In this document: piece after piece, positions 1-7,945 of the stretch | Layout: every line of letters starts with the position of its first letter | Position numbering within the stretch: position 1 is the first letter of the stretch | Assembly: GCA_024636425.1 (NCBI GenBank) | Contig: JAGXHB010000238.1 | Location: 1-10,342 of the forward strand | Source of the DNA: Roseobacter sp. | GTDB taxonomy: Bacteria > Pseudomonadota > Alphaproteobacteria > Rhodobacterales > Rhodobacteraceae | Length of the DNA: 10,342 nt | Direction: 5' to 3' | The notes under the pieces: model-generated | The model's input: only the letters and a program-made list of their open reading frames with translations | Told to the model about the DNA's origin: nothing | The model's database searches: none | Translations under genes and position numbers: made by a program

Positions 1-3000
1 CTTTCCCCGAAGGCGCGTTTCATCGGCCGGCCATCGGCACCGGTTTTCGACAACATGGGCGGGGCGAGGTTGTAGGTGATCTTGGGATCGCCATCAAATT
101 CAGCCTTCACCTTCGCACGCGTGGTCTTCAACAGCCGCGCGACCTCGTATTCGTCCTTATAGGACAAGAGCTTGTGATAGCCGAGCGCCAGCGCCTCTTT
201 CAGCCTCGCGTCGGTCACTTGCGCGAACATCTTGGCATAGCGTTTCGCCAGCCCCTTGCTCTGATAGGCGGTCAGATGATCCATGCGGTAGGCAATCTTT
301 TCGTCCAGCGTCTTGGGCAGGTTGAGCACGTTGGGCGACAGTACCTTGGCAGCATCCTCGGGATGCGTAACGGCCCACCGCCCCAGTTCAAAGGCCCTGA
401 GGTTGCGTTCAACCGCCGCCCCGTTCAGACGGATCGCTTCCTGCAACGCCTCAAGCGACAACGGGATCAGACCTCTTTGCCACGCCGCGCCAAAGATCAT
501 CATGTTGGAATAGATCGAATCCCCCAAGGTCGCCTTGGCCAGATCGGATGCATCAAACAATGCGACATCATCCTTCAACCGTGCTTCAAGCGCCAGCGTC
601 AGGCGATCATAGGGCATCTGGAATTCGGTGTTGCGGGTAAAGTCGCCTGTGATGATCTGGTGCGAATTGACCACCGCGCCGGTCCGCCCGGCGCGTGTCA
701 GGCCCAGCGTCTTGGTCCCTGCCGATACCACCAGATCACCGCCGATCAGCGCATCTGCCTCGCCCGTGGCGACGCGAATGGCGCTGATGTCCTCGGGCCG
801 GTTCGCCAGACGACAGTGGATATGCACCGCACCGCCCTTCTGGGCCAGCCCTGCCATCTCCATCATGCCCGCGCCCTTGCCGTCGATCTGCGCAGCTTGC
901 GCCAGCACGGCACCGATCGTCACAACACCTGTGCCGCCGACGCCGGTGATGACCACGTTATGCGTCCCGTTGATGGCGGGCAATGTCGGCATCGGCAGAT
1001 CGGGGATCTTGACCTCGGTCGTCGGATCCTTGCGGATTTGCGCGCCTTCCAGCGTCACGAAAGACGGGCAGAACCCTTTAAGGCAGGAAAAATCCTTGTT
1101 GCACGACGATTGATCAATGGCCCGCTTGCGTCCCAGTTCGGTCTCTGCCGGAACGATGGACACACAGTTCGACTGAACGCCGCAATCGCCGCAGCCTTCG
1201 CAGACGTCGGTGTTGATGAAGACGCGTTTGTCAGGATCGGGGAACAGGCCACGCTTGCGGCGGCGGCGCTTTTCGGCGGCACATGTCTGGATATAGACGA
1301 TGGCGCTGACGCCTTTGTGCTTGGTGAAGTTCTCCTGAACGGTCTGCAGATCGGCGCGCTCGTACATGGGCACACCTTTGAAATCCGCCGCGTTCACGTC
1401 TTCCTTTTCGTCATAAACAACGGCGATGTTCTGCACCCCGATCGCGGTCAGTTCGGCCACGATGCGCGGCGCGTCCAGATCGCCTTCGTTCGACTGGCCG
1501 CCGGTCATCGCCACCGCGTCATTATAGAGGATCTTGTAGGTGATGTTGGTCCGTGCCGCCACAGCGGCGCGGATCGCCTGAATGCCGGAGTGGTTATAGG
1601 TGCCGTCGCCAAGGTTCTGGAATACATGTTCGCGGGTGGAGAAGTGGGATTCACCGATCCAGTTCGCGCCCTCACCGCCCATGTGGGTATAGCCAGTGGT
1701 TTCGCGGTCCATCCACTGCACCATATAGTGGCAACCGATACCCGCGTAGCCCCGGCTGCCCTCCGGCAACTTGGTCGAAGTGTTGTGCGGGCAGCCCGAA
1801 CAGAAATAGGGCGTGCGCGCGGCGATGTCTTCGGCGTTATCGGCGCGGCGCGCGGTATCAAGCGCCTCCATCCCCGCCTTGATGCCGTCCGTGTTGCGCC
1901 CCTCTTCGATCAGGATCGCACCCAGTTTGTCGGCAATCCAGATCGGGTCCAGCGCGGCACGGGTCGGGAACAGCTCTTCGCCATGCTCCATCCCGGCACC
2001 GCCGCCCTTGTGCCAGCCATAGACACGCCGGTGCGTATCCGAAAACAGGGCTTCCTTGATCTGGATCTCGATCAGCTTGCGCTTTTCTTCAACCACAACA
2101 ACCAGATCAAGCCCTTCGGCCCATGTGTGAAAGCCCTTCATATCCAGCGGGAAGGTCTGCCCGACCTTGTAAAGCGTGATGCCCAAGCGTTCTGCTTCGG
2201 CCTCATCAATGTTCAGCAGGCTCATCGCATGTAGCAGATCCAGCCAGTTCTTGCCCGCGGCGACAAAGCCGATCTTGGCACCGGGCTTGCCCCACATGCG
2301 TTTGTCGATCTTGTTGGCGTGGGAAAATGCCTCGGCGGCGTAGCGCTTGTAGTCGATCATCCGCGATTCCTGCAGATGAGGCGTGTCGATCAGGCGAATG
2401 TTCAGCCCGCCGTCGGGCATGTCGAAATCCGGTGTCACCAACTGCATCCGGTGCGGATCACCGTTGACGACCGATGTCGCTTCGACCGTGTCCTTCATCG
2501 TCTTGAGGCCGACCCAAAGCCCCGAAAACCGCGACAAGGCCCAGCCGTAGATGCCGTAGTCCATGATCTCCTGCACACCCGCCGGGCTGACAATGGGCAT
2601 ATAGGCATCCATCATCGCCCATTCGGACTGGTGCAGCACGGTCGAGGATTCGCCAGTGTGGTCATCCCCCATCGCCATCAGCACGCCGCCGTGCGTGGAC
2701 GATCCTGCCATGTTCGCATGTCGCATGACATCGCCCGAGCGGTCCACACCCGGCCCCTTGCCGTACCACAAACCGAAAACGCCGTCGTATTTGCCCTCTC
2801 CGCGTAATTCCGCCTGCTGACTGCCCCAAAGTGCGGTTGCGGCCAGATCTTCGTTCAGACCGGCCTCAAACAGTACGTCATATTCGTTCAGGGATTTCGC
2901 GGCGCGTTCCATTTGCAGATCAACGGCACCCAAGGGCGAACCGCGATAGCCCGTCACATAGCCTGCCGTGTTCAGCCCCGCTGCGCGGTCACGCGCCTTC

Positions 3001-3101
3001 TGCATCATCATCATGCGCACAAGCGCCTGTGTGCCGTTCAGCAGCACCGGCGATTTTTCCAGATCGAAGCGGTCGTTTAGTGAAATTTTCTGCGTACTCA
3101 T
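1..3101 (-). CDS. Fused indolepyruvate ferredoxin oxidoreductase (IorA+IorB type), C-terminus cut by window edge
   Basis: This enzyme family oxidatively decarboxylates indolepyruvate and related aryl 2-oxo acids to the acyl-CoA, using thiamine diphosphate and passing electrons to ferredoxin; it acts in the cytoplasm in aromatic amino-acid breakdown. The reading frame is open for 1033 codons to the left edge. The fused family is usually about 1140-1170 residues, so roughly 110-130 are missing. Visible parts in order: an N-terminal pyruvate-oxidoreductase-like domain with YVTGYRGSPLG (48-58); CSGCPHN (434-440); a thiamine-diphosphate GDG motif (498-500); a ferredoxin-like segment with C634, C637, C640, C646 and a second cluster C667, C673, C678-P; then the gamma (IorB-like) domain beginning near GVGGTGV (720-726). 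The start is supported by AGGGGAG eight bases upstream (3110-3116). It is divergent from a LysR gene. True substrate is inferred from the family only. Confidence 0.93.
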   Translation of the reverse strand, partial: MSTQKISLNDRFDLEKSPVLLNGTQALVRMMMMQKARDRAAGLNTAGYVTGYRGSPLGAVDLQMERAAKSLNEYDVLFEAGLNEDLAATALWGSQQAELRGEGKYDGVFGLWYGKGPGVDRSGDVMRHANMAGSSTHGGVLMAMGDDHTGESSTVLHQSEWAMMDAYMPIVSPAGVQEIMDYGIYGWALSRFSGLWVGLKTMKDTVEATSVVNGDPHRMQLVTPDFDMPDGGLNIRLIDTPHLQESRMIDYKRYAAEAFSHANKIDKRMWGKPGAKIGFVAAGKNWLDLLHAMSLLNIDEAEAERLGITLYKVGQTFPLDMKGFHTWAEGLDLVVVVEEKRKLIEIQIKEALFSDTHRRVYGWHKGGGAGMEHGEELFPTRAALDPIWIADKLGAILIEEGRNTDGIKAGMEALDTARRADNAEDIAARTPYFCSGCPHNTSTKLPEGSRGYAGIGCHYMVQWMDRETTGYTHMGGEGANWIGESHFSTREHVFQNLGDGTYNHSGIQAIRAAVAARTNITYKILYNDAVAMTGGQSNEGDLDAPRIVAELTAIGVQNIAVVYDEKEDVNAADFKGVPMYERADLQTVQENFTKHKGVSAIVYIQTCAAEKRRRRKRGLFPDPDKRVFINTDVCEGCGDCGVQSNCVSIVPAETELGRKRAIDQSSCNKDFSCLKGFCPSFVTLEGAQIRKDPTTEVKIPDLPMPTLPAINGTHNVVITGVGGTGVVTIGAVLAQAAQIDGKGAGMMEMAGLAQKGGAVHIHCRLANRPEDISAIRVATGEADALIGGDLVVSAGTKTLGLTRAGRTGAVVNSHQIITGDFTRNTEFQMPYDRLTLALEARLKDDVALFDASDLAKATLGDSIYSNMMIFGAAWQRGLIPLSLEALQEAIRLNGAAVERNLRAFELGRWAVTHPEDAAKVLSPNVLNLPKTLDEKIAYRMDHLTAYQSKGLAKRYAKMFAQVTDARLKEALALGYHKLLSYKDEYEVARLLKTTRAKVKAEFDGDPKITYNLAPPMLSKTGADGRPMKRAFGE

Positions 3102-3139
3102 GGCGCGTTCTCCCCTACGTGCGATCAGATGCTTGATTT

Positions 3140-3168
3140 ATACTAGGTCACAAAAGCTGACCTGTCTA
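3140..3168 (-). promoter_or_regulatory. Predicted promoter of the indolepyruvate oxidoreductase gene
   Basis: On the minus strand TAGACA (3163-3168, five of six matches to TTGACA) is followed after exactly 17 bases by TAGTAT (3140-3145, four of six matches to TATAAT). An alternative -10, TATAAA (3137-3142), overlaps it. This would give a 5' leader of about 30 bases carrying the AGGGGAG ribosome site. The spacer is filled by an inverted repeat, so a regulator bound there would directly affect polymerase. Seen in sequence; transcription start not known. Confidence 0.5.
3145..3163. promoter_or_regulatory. LysR-type box (T-N11-A dyad) in the divergent intergenic region
   Basis: AGGTCA (3145-3150) and TGACCT (3158-3163) form a perfect 6-bp inverted repeat with a 7-bp spacer. 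Inside it T3148 and A3160 are separated by 11 bases, the classic T-N11-A pattern of LysR-type operators. It lies about 200 bases upstream of the divergent LysR gene and within the -35/-10 spacer of the oxidoreductase promoter. Binding by the neighbouring LysR protein is an inference. The position is unusual, since LysR activators more often bind upstream of -35, so repression or a different regulator is possible. Confidence 0.45.
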
Positions 3169-3176
3169 GCAGACAG
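3162..3176. repeat. Second perfect palindrome overlapping the -35 region
   Basis: CTGTCT (3162-3167), a 3-base centre AGC, and AGACAG (3171-3176) form a perfect inverted repeat. It covers the predicted -35 hexamer and shares two bases with the adjacent AGGTCA-N7-TGACCT dyad. It has the size and symmetry of an operator for a dimeric helix-turn-helix repressor such as a GntR or TetR protein, but no such gene is in the window. Direct sequence observation; function unknown. Confidence 0.35.
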
Positions 3177-3361
3177 ACGGCGCAAGTTTTGGTGATGGAC
3201 TGGCTGCACCCACCCTGTCGCGCTTCAAACCCGACAAAGGAGGTAACTTTTCTGCGTTGCAGCATTGCGCAGGGTTGTTTTTAGCTGCGTTTTAAAGCAC
3301 ACCCTTAGGATATTCTCCGGTCTCCTGCGTTATCACACCATCTTCATGGAAGGGCGTCCTC

Positions 3362-4267
3362 ATGGATTGGGACAAGCTTAGAATTTTTCATGCGGTTGCC
3401 GATGCGGGTAGCCTGACCCACGCGGGCGACAAGCTGAATTTGTCGCAATCCGCTGTCAGCCGCCAGATCCGCGGGCTTGAAGAACAGTTGAACACGAACC
3501 TTTTCCACCGCCATGCGCGGGGGCTGATCCTGACCGAACAAGGCGAACTGCTATTTGATGCGACCGTCGCGATGAGCAAGCGGCTGGACACCGCCGCCGC
3601 CCGCATCCGTGACAGCGAAGAGGAAGTCTTCGGTGAATTGCGCGTGACCACGACCACCGGCTTTGGCACGCTGTGGCTGGCCCCCCGCCTGCCCAAGCTT
3701 TACGAGAAATATCCCGACCTCAAGGTCGATCTCATGCTTGAGGAGCGCGTGTTGGACCTGCCCATGCGCGAAGCCGATGTCGCCATCCGCATGAAAGAGC
3801 CGTCGCAGGCCGATCTGGTGCGCAAGAAGCTGATGATGATCAAGATGTGCCTGTACGCGTCGCCCAAGTATCTTGCTGAAAATGGCACGCCCGTCCAGCT
3901 TGAGGATATGGCCCAGCACCGGCTGATCTGCCAGAACACCGACAGCGATCAGGTCAGCGCGGGTCTGCAACTGGTCCAGCAACTGATGATGCATGATGTG
4001 CGCTCGATGTTGACTGTGAACAACTATTTCGGCGTGCTTCAGGGAGTCATCCACAATCTGGGGATCGGCGTGCTGCCAGACTATCTGACACAGGACTTTC
4101 CGGACCTCGTTCAGGTACTGCCCGATACCGAGTCGGCGGATGTGCCGGTGTTTCTGGCCTATCCGGAAGAATTGCGCGCCTCCAAGCGGGTTGCCGCCTT
4201 CAAGGATTTTGTCCAGGACGAGATAATTTCGCATCGCAAACTCCTGCGCAGCAAGGAAAATGCCTAG
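3362..4267 (+). CDS. LysR-type transcriptional regulator
   Basis: This is a 301-residue DNA-binding transcription factor of normal LysR length. The winged helix-turn-helix occupies about residues 1-60: the segment GSLTHAGDKLNLSQSAVSRQ (16-35) is the recognition region, followed by LEEQLNTNLFHRHARG and the wing. A linker helix runs to about residue 88. The periplasmic-binding-protein-like effector domain runs from GELRVTTTTGFGTLWLAP (91-108) to the C-terminus, with the usual DVAIR motif of the first subdomain. GGAAGGG (3348-3354) seven bases before the ATG supports the start. It is divergent from the indolepyruvate oxidoreductase gene across 260 bp that contain a T-N11-A box, so control of that gene (and itself) in response to an aromatic amino-acid metabolite is the likely role. 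That role is inferred from layout. I found no convincing promoter for this gene. Confidence 0.95.
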   Translation: MDWDKLRIFHAVADAGSLTHAGDKLNLSQSAVSRQIRGLEEQLNTNLFHRHARGLILTEQGELLFDATVAMSKRLDTAAARIRDSEEEVFGELRVTTTTGFGTLWLAPRLPKLYEKYPDLKVDLMLEERVLDLPMREADVAIRMKEPSQADLVRKKLMMIKMCLYASPKYLAENGTPVQLEDMAQHRLICQNTDSDQVSAGLQLVQQLMMHDVRSMLTVNNYFGVLQGVIHNLGIGVLPDYLTQDFPDLVQVLPDTESADVPVFLAYPEELRASKRVAAFKDFVQDEIISHRKLLRSKENA

Positions 4268-4317
4268 CCATGCAAAAATCGCATATCCGGCATGCCTAAT
4301 AATACTTCATTCGCGCC

Positions 4318-4346
4318 TTGATCCGCGCGCAACTGCCGCTTAATTC
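4318..4346 (+). promoter_or_regulatory. Possible promoter of the intergenic small RNA
   Basis: TTGATC (4318-4323) is followed after 16-17 bases by TTAATT/TAATTC (4340-4346). The -35 is fair (TTGA matches) and the -10 weak, as often in alphaproteobacteria. The implied transcription start, about seven bases downstream, falls at 4352-4353, exactly where the 5' hairpin and the ATG of a 16-codon ORF begin. That coincidence is the main support. Confidence 0.25.
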
Positions 4347-4351
4347 GGCGT

Positions 4352-4431
4352 TATGAAGACGGACGCCTCCGGGCTGTCACTTCATACCTCCCTGTTGGAC
4401 TAGGCCGAGCTTCGTGCTCGGCCTTTTTTTT
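4352..4431 (+). ncRNA. Candidate small RNA (or leaderless micro-ORF) between the LysR gene and purL
   Basis: About 80 bases fold in the manner of a trans-acting small RNA. A 5' hairpin pairs TATGAAG (4352-4358) with CTTCATA (4380-4386), with an inner GCC/GGC stem (4365-4367 with 4372-4374) closing a TCCG loop. An unpaired pyrimidine-rich stretch CCTCCC (4387-4392) could pair with Shine-Dalgarno sequences. A 9-bp intrinsic terminator with a T run ends it. The same stretch also reads as a 16-codon ORF starting at 4353 and stopping at 4401-4403 (MKTDASGLSLHTSLLD). It has no ribosome site, so it could only be translated as a leaderless message. A third option is that this is merely the 3' untranslated region of the LysR transcript, which has no other terminator. 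I do not recognise a named RNA family. Confidence 0.4.
4402..4431 (+). terminator. Strong intrinsic (Rho-independent) terminator
   Basis: AGGCCGAGC (4402-4410), loop TTCGT, and GCTCGGCCT (4416-4424) form a perfect 9-bp GC-rich stem that runs straight into a tract of nine T bases (4423-4431). It ends transcription from the LysR gene and/or the candidate small RNA and insulates purL from upstream transcription. On the opposite strand there is no T run, so it acts on plus-strand transcripts only. Confidence 0.9.
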
Positions 4432-4518
4432 GGCCGATGCCCTTTCCGCCTTTGGCCTTTTCCCCGCCCCAGCCTTCGACTAAGAGTGTCGCCATATCTG
4501 CCAGGGGGATATTAAAGC

Positions 4519-6678
4519 ATGACCGAACCAGCCATCACGCCAGAGCTTATCGCGAGCCACGGGATCAACGCCGAGGAATATCAGCGCATCCTCGACATCA
4601 TCGGGCGCGAACCCAGCTTCACCGAGCTTGGCATCTTTTCGGCCATGTGGAACGAACACTGCTCCTACAAATCCTCCAAGAAGTGGCTGCGCACCCTGCC
4701 CACCGATGGCCCGCAGGTCATTTGCGGCCCCGGCGAGAATGCCGGCATCGTCGATATCGGCGACGGTCAGGCGCTGGTGTTCAAGATGGAAAGCCACAAC
4801 CACCCTTCGTATATCGAACCTTATCAGGGGGCCGCGACCGGCGTGGGGGGCATTCTGCGCGATGTCTTTACCATGGGGGCGCGTCCCGTGGCGGCGATGA
4901 ACAGCCTGAGCTTCGGATCACCTGATCATCGCAAGACCCGCCAGCTGGTGCACGGCGTCGTGGCCGGTGTCGGCGGATACGGCAACTGCTTTGGCGTCCC
5001 TACAGTGGGCGGAGAGGTCCGCTTTGACACGGCCTATGATGGCAACTGCCTCGTGAATGCCTTTGCGGCAGGGCTGGCCGATACGGACAAGATTTTCTAT
5101 TCCGCCGCGTCCGGCGTCGGCATGCCGGTCGTATATCTCGGGGCCAAGACAGGCCGCGACGGTGTGGGCGGCGCAACCATGGCCTCGGCCGAATTCGACG
5201 ACACCATCGAAGACAAGCGCCCCACGGTGCAAGTCGGTGACCCCTTCACCGAAAAGCGCCTGATGGAAGCCACGCTGGAACTGATGGCGACGGGTGCCGT
5301 GATCTCGATCCAGGACATGGGTGCTGCGGGTCTGACCTGTTCCGCCGTTGAAATGGGCGACAAGGGCAATCTTGGCGTGCGGCTGGATCTGGAAAAGGTG
5401 CCGACCCGCGAAGCCGCGATGACCGCCTACGAGATGATGCTGTCGGAATCGCAGGAGCGCATGCTGATGGTGCTGCGCCCCGAGCTTGAGGCCGAAGCGA
5501 AGGCCGTGTTTGACAAATGGGATCTCGACTTTGCAATCGTTGGCGAAACAATAGCGGAAGATCGTTTCCTGATCGTGCACAATGGCGAGGTCAAAGCCGA
5601 TCTGCCGCTGAAAGCGCTGTCCGGCAACGCCCCGGAATACGACCGCCCCTGGGTCGAAACCCCCGCCGTTGAGCCGTTGTCCGATGTGCCCGGCATTGAC
5701 CCGATTGATGGTCTGCGCGCCCTGATCGCAAGCCCGAACTACGCGTCGAAAGCGTGGGTATACGAACAATATGACACCATGGTGATGGGCGATACGGCCC
5801 GCACGCCCGGTCTTGGGTCAGGTATCATCCGCGTCCACGGCACCGACAAGGCCATTGCCTTTACCTCCGACGTGACGCCGCGCTACGTCAAGGCGAACCC
5901 CTTCGAGGGCGGCAAGCAAGCCGTCGCCGAAGCGTATCGCAACCTGTGCGCCGTGGGCGCGCTGCCGCTGGCCACGACCGACAACCTCAATTTCGGCAAC
6001 CCCGAAAAGCCCGAGATCATGGGCCAGTTCGTCTGCGCCATCAAAGGCATCGGCGAAGCCGTCGCCGCGCTTGATATGCCCATCGTGTCCGGCAATGTGT
6101 CGCTTTACAACGAAACCGACGGCAAGGGCATCCTGCCGACCCCCACCATCGGTGCCGTGGGGCTGCTGGCGCATACTGATGAGATCATCGGCAAGGATGT
6201 CCGCAACGGGCATGTGGCGCTGGTTCTCGGCGCGACTGCGGGGCATCTGGGGCAGTCGGCCTTGTTGCTGGAAGTGTTCAACCGCCGCGACGGGGACGCG
6301 CCCCATGTCGATCTGGCCGCCGAAAAAGCCCATGGCACATTCATCCGCGAAAACCGCGCACTGATCAAAGCCTGTACCGATCTGTCGGACGGCGGGCTGG
6401 CGCTGGCGGCGTTCGAAATGGCCGATCAGGCGGGCGTTGGCGTCACGCTTGAGTCCGCCGACACGCAGGTGCTTTTTGGCGAGGATCAGGCGCGCTATCT
6501 GATCGCGTGCAATTTCGATCAGGCCGAAGGGTTGATGATCGCTGCCTCCAAGGCAGGTCTGCATCTGGAAACTGTGGGCAAATTCGGCGGCGACAATGTC
6601 AGCTTTGGCGGCGTATCTGCCCCCCTGAGCGAGCTGAGTGCGATCTACCACAGCAGTTTTGCGGAAACTTTCGCCTAA
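4519..6678 (+). CDS. purL: Phosphoribosylformylglycinamidine synthase subunit PurL (small type)
   Basis: PurL performs the ATP-dependent fourth step of de novo purine synthesis, converting formylglycinamide ribonucleotide to the amidine with ammonia supplied by the glutaminase PurQ and with PurS as bridging subunit, in the cytoplasm. The 719-residue length is that of the short bacterial PurL that needs PurS and PurQ; neither is in this window. Motifs seen: WNEHCSYKSSKKWL (44-57) with the catalytic-site histidine H47, ESHNHPS (91-97), IQDMGAAGLTCSA (264-276), DNLNFGNPEKPEIMG and SGNVSLYNE in the second half, and TDLSDGGLA (620-628). AGGGGGA (4503-4509), nine bases before the ATG, supports the start. 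A terminator lies upstream, so purL should have its own promoter in 4432-4500; I could not identify a good one. Its stop codon overlaps that of the convergent VWA gene. Confidence 0.98.
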   Translation: MTEPAITPELIASHGINAEEYQRILDIIGREPSFTELGIFSAMWNEHCSYKSSKKWLRTLPTDGPQVICGPGENAGIVDIGDGQALVFKMESHNHPSYIEPYQGAATGVGGILRDVFTMGARPVAAMNSLSFGSPDHRKTRQLVHGVVAGVGGYGNCFGVPTVGGEVRFDTAYDGNCLVNAFAAGLADTDKIFYSAASGVGMPVVYLGAKTGRDGVGGATMASAEFDDTIEDKRPTVQVGDPFTEKRLMEATLELMATGAVISIQDMGAAGLTCSAVEMGDKGNLGVRLDLEKVPTREAAMTAYEMMLSESQERMLMVLRPELEAEAKAVFDKWDLDFAIVGETIAEDRFLIVHNGEVKADLPLKALSGNAPEYDRPWVETPAVEPLSDVPGIDPIDGLRALIASPNYASKAWVYEQYDTMVMGDTARTPGLGSGIIRVHGTDKAIAFTSDVTPRYVKANPFEGGKQAVAEAYRNLCAVGALPLATTDNLNFGNPEKPEIMGQFVCAIKGIGEAVAALDMPIVSGNVSLYNETDGKGILPTPTIGAVGLLAHTDEIIGKDVRNGHVALVLGATAGHLGQSALLLEVFNRRDGDAPHVDLAAEKAHGTFIRENRALIKACTDLSDGGLALAAFEMADQAGVGVTLESADTQVLFGEDQARYLIACNFDQAEGLMIAASKAGLHLETVGKFGGDNVSFGGVSAPLSELSAIYHSSFAETFA

Positions 6679-7931
6679 TCCATCAGCCCCATCAGCCGTG
6701 CTTTCTCGCCCGTGTCATCGGCGCGGGAAATCACGGTGGCCAGTTCTTCGAGCGAGGCAATGGAATGGCCCGCCCGAAAACTGTCCACATGGGGCAGCAT
6801 CGCGCGGATGCCCGCCGCCTTGGGCGCGAACCCGTCCCACCGCAGCAGCGGGTTCAGCCAGATCAGCCGCCGCGCTGTAAGATGCAGCCGCTGCATTTGC
6901 CGCGACAGTTCCTCGGGCGCGTCGCGGTCCAGCCCGTCGGTGATCAACAGCACCACGGCACCCTGCCCCATGACGCGCCGCGACCAGTCGCGGTTGAACG
7001 TCTCGAGACAGGCACCGATCCGGGTGCCGCCTTCCCAGTCCTGCGCCTCCGCCCCCGCCGCCTTGAGCGCGGCATCCACATCGCGGGTCGCAAGATGCCG
7101 CGTGATGTTGGTCAACTGTGTCCCGAAGGTGAACGCGTGGACCTTGGCCCATCCAGCCCCCCTCGCATTGCTGACGGCGTGCAGAAAATGCAGCACGACG
7201 CGGGAATACTGGCTCATCGAGCCGGAAATGTCGCACAGCACCACCAGATTGGGATAGCGCGGGCGGGGCTTCTTGAGCGCGAGCGCGTTCATCTCACCGC
7301 CACGTCGCAGGGCGGCACGCATCGTGCGCGCGACATCGATTCGGCCATTGGATGACACCATGCTGCGCCGCGACGGCATCGGTTTGACCGGCAGCGCCAG
7401 CCGCGCCAGCATGCGCTTGGCCTCAGCCATCTCGGCAAGGCTCATTTGCTCGAAATCAAGGTTGCGCAGGCGTTCCTGCGTCGACATGGTCAGGCTCGCA
7501 TCCACCTCGATCAGGGTTTCCTCGGGTTCCTTGCCATCTGTCCCGGGACGCTCCGGGGCCTCTGCCCCATCCAGCAGCGCCTCGGCTGCGCGCTTTTCGG
7601 CGGGCGCGGCAGGGCGGTCTTCCTGCACGCCGCGGATCGCCGGCAGCATCGCCGCCATCATATGCTCGAGGTACCGAGGGTCACGCCAGTAAAGCCGGAA
7701 AAGCTGGGCAAAAACAGTGCGATGCTCGGGGCGGTTGACGAAGCAGGCGTGTAGCGTCCAGTAGAAATCGCGTTTGTCGGTGAAGCCTGCCGCTTCAACC
7801 GCGCGAATAGCGTCGATCACGCGGCCCGGACCAATGGGAAGGCCGGCGCGCCGCAATGCCCGCGCGAAATGGGTGATGTTGCCCGCAAGTTTCGGATCGT
7901 CGGGCAGTTCAAGATCGGGAAGTTCGACCAT
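6675..7931 (-). CDS. CoxE-like von Willebrand factor A (VWA) domain protein, partner of MoxR ATPase
   Basis: Proteins of this family work with MoxR-type AAA+ ATPases in maturing or remodelling protein complexes; the named case is CoxE with CoxD in carbon monoxide dehydrogenase assembly. With the start used here it has 418 residues. The N-terminal helical part includes ITHFARALRRAGLPIGPGRV. A charged, low-complexity linker rich in Glu, Ala and Pro follows at about 100-140. The C-terminal VWA domain carries an intact metal-ion site: DISGS (234-238), GGT with T303, and ITDG with D332. The ending IWLNPLLRWDGFAPKAAGIR is typical of CoxE-like proteins. The frame is open to an ATG at 7964, but those extra 11 residues are encoded by a hairpin repeat, so I prefer the ATG at 7931; neither has a proper ribosome site. 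No cox, xdh or other client gene is near, so the client is unknown. Confidence 0.9.
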   Translation of the reverse strand: MVELPDLELPDDPKLAGNITHFARALRRAGLPIGPGRVIDAIRAVEAAGFTDKRDFYWTLHACFVNRPEHRTVFAQLFRLYWRDPRYLEHMMAAMLPAIRGVQEDRPAAPAEKRAAEALLDGAEAPERPGTDGKEPEETLIEVDASLTMSTQERLRNLDFEQMSLAEMAEAKRMLARLALPVKPMPSRRSMVSSNGRIDVARTMRAALRRGGEMNALALKKPRPRYPNLVVLCDISGSMSQYSRVVLHFLHAVSNARGAGWAKVHAFTFGTQLTNITRHLATRDVDAALKAAGAEAQDWEGGTRIGACLETFNRDWSRRVMGQGAVVLLITDGLDRDAPEELSRQMQRLHLTARRLIWLNPLLRWDGFAPKAAGIRAMLPHVDSFRAGHSIASLEELATVISRADDTGEKARLMGLMD

Positions 7932-7945
7932 GCCGTTTACGTCAT

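Noticed and set aside
174..2234. A 686-codon open frame on the plus strand
   Set aside because: It lies antisense to the oxidoreductase, whose minus-strand frame has clear family motifs throughout. The antisense frame is rich in Arg, His, Gly and Gln with no recognisable domain, as expected from a GC-rich shadow frame.
3001..3015. CAT-repeat coding for four consecutive methionines near the oxidoreductase N-terminus
   Set aside because: Four trinucleotide units in frame are too short to suggest phase variation, and the surrounding sequence matches the family.
3252..3272. CTGCG-N11-CGCAG dyad upstream of the LysR gene
   Set aside because: Only 5-bp arms with a poorly matched interior; weaker than the dyads at 3145-3176 and likely chance.
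4432..4500. Promoter for purL
   Set aside because: One should exist because of the upstream terminator, but no -35/-10 pair with proper spacing stands out (TATCTG at 4494 is too close to the ribosome site).
4918..6651. Two long minus-strand open frames (about 280 codons each) inside purL
   Set aside because: They are antisense to well-conserved PurL motifs, have no ribosome sites or domain, and reflect GC-rich codon structure.
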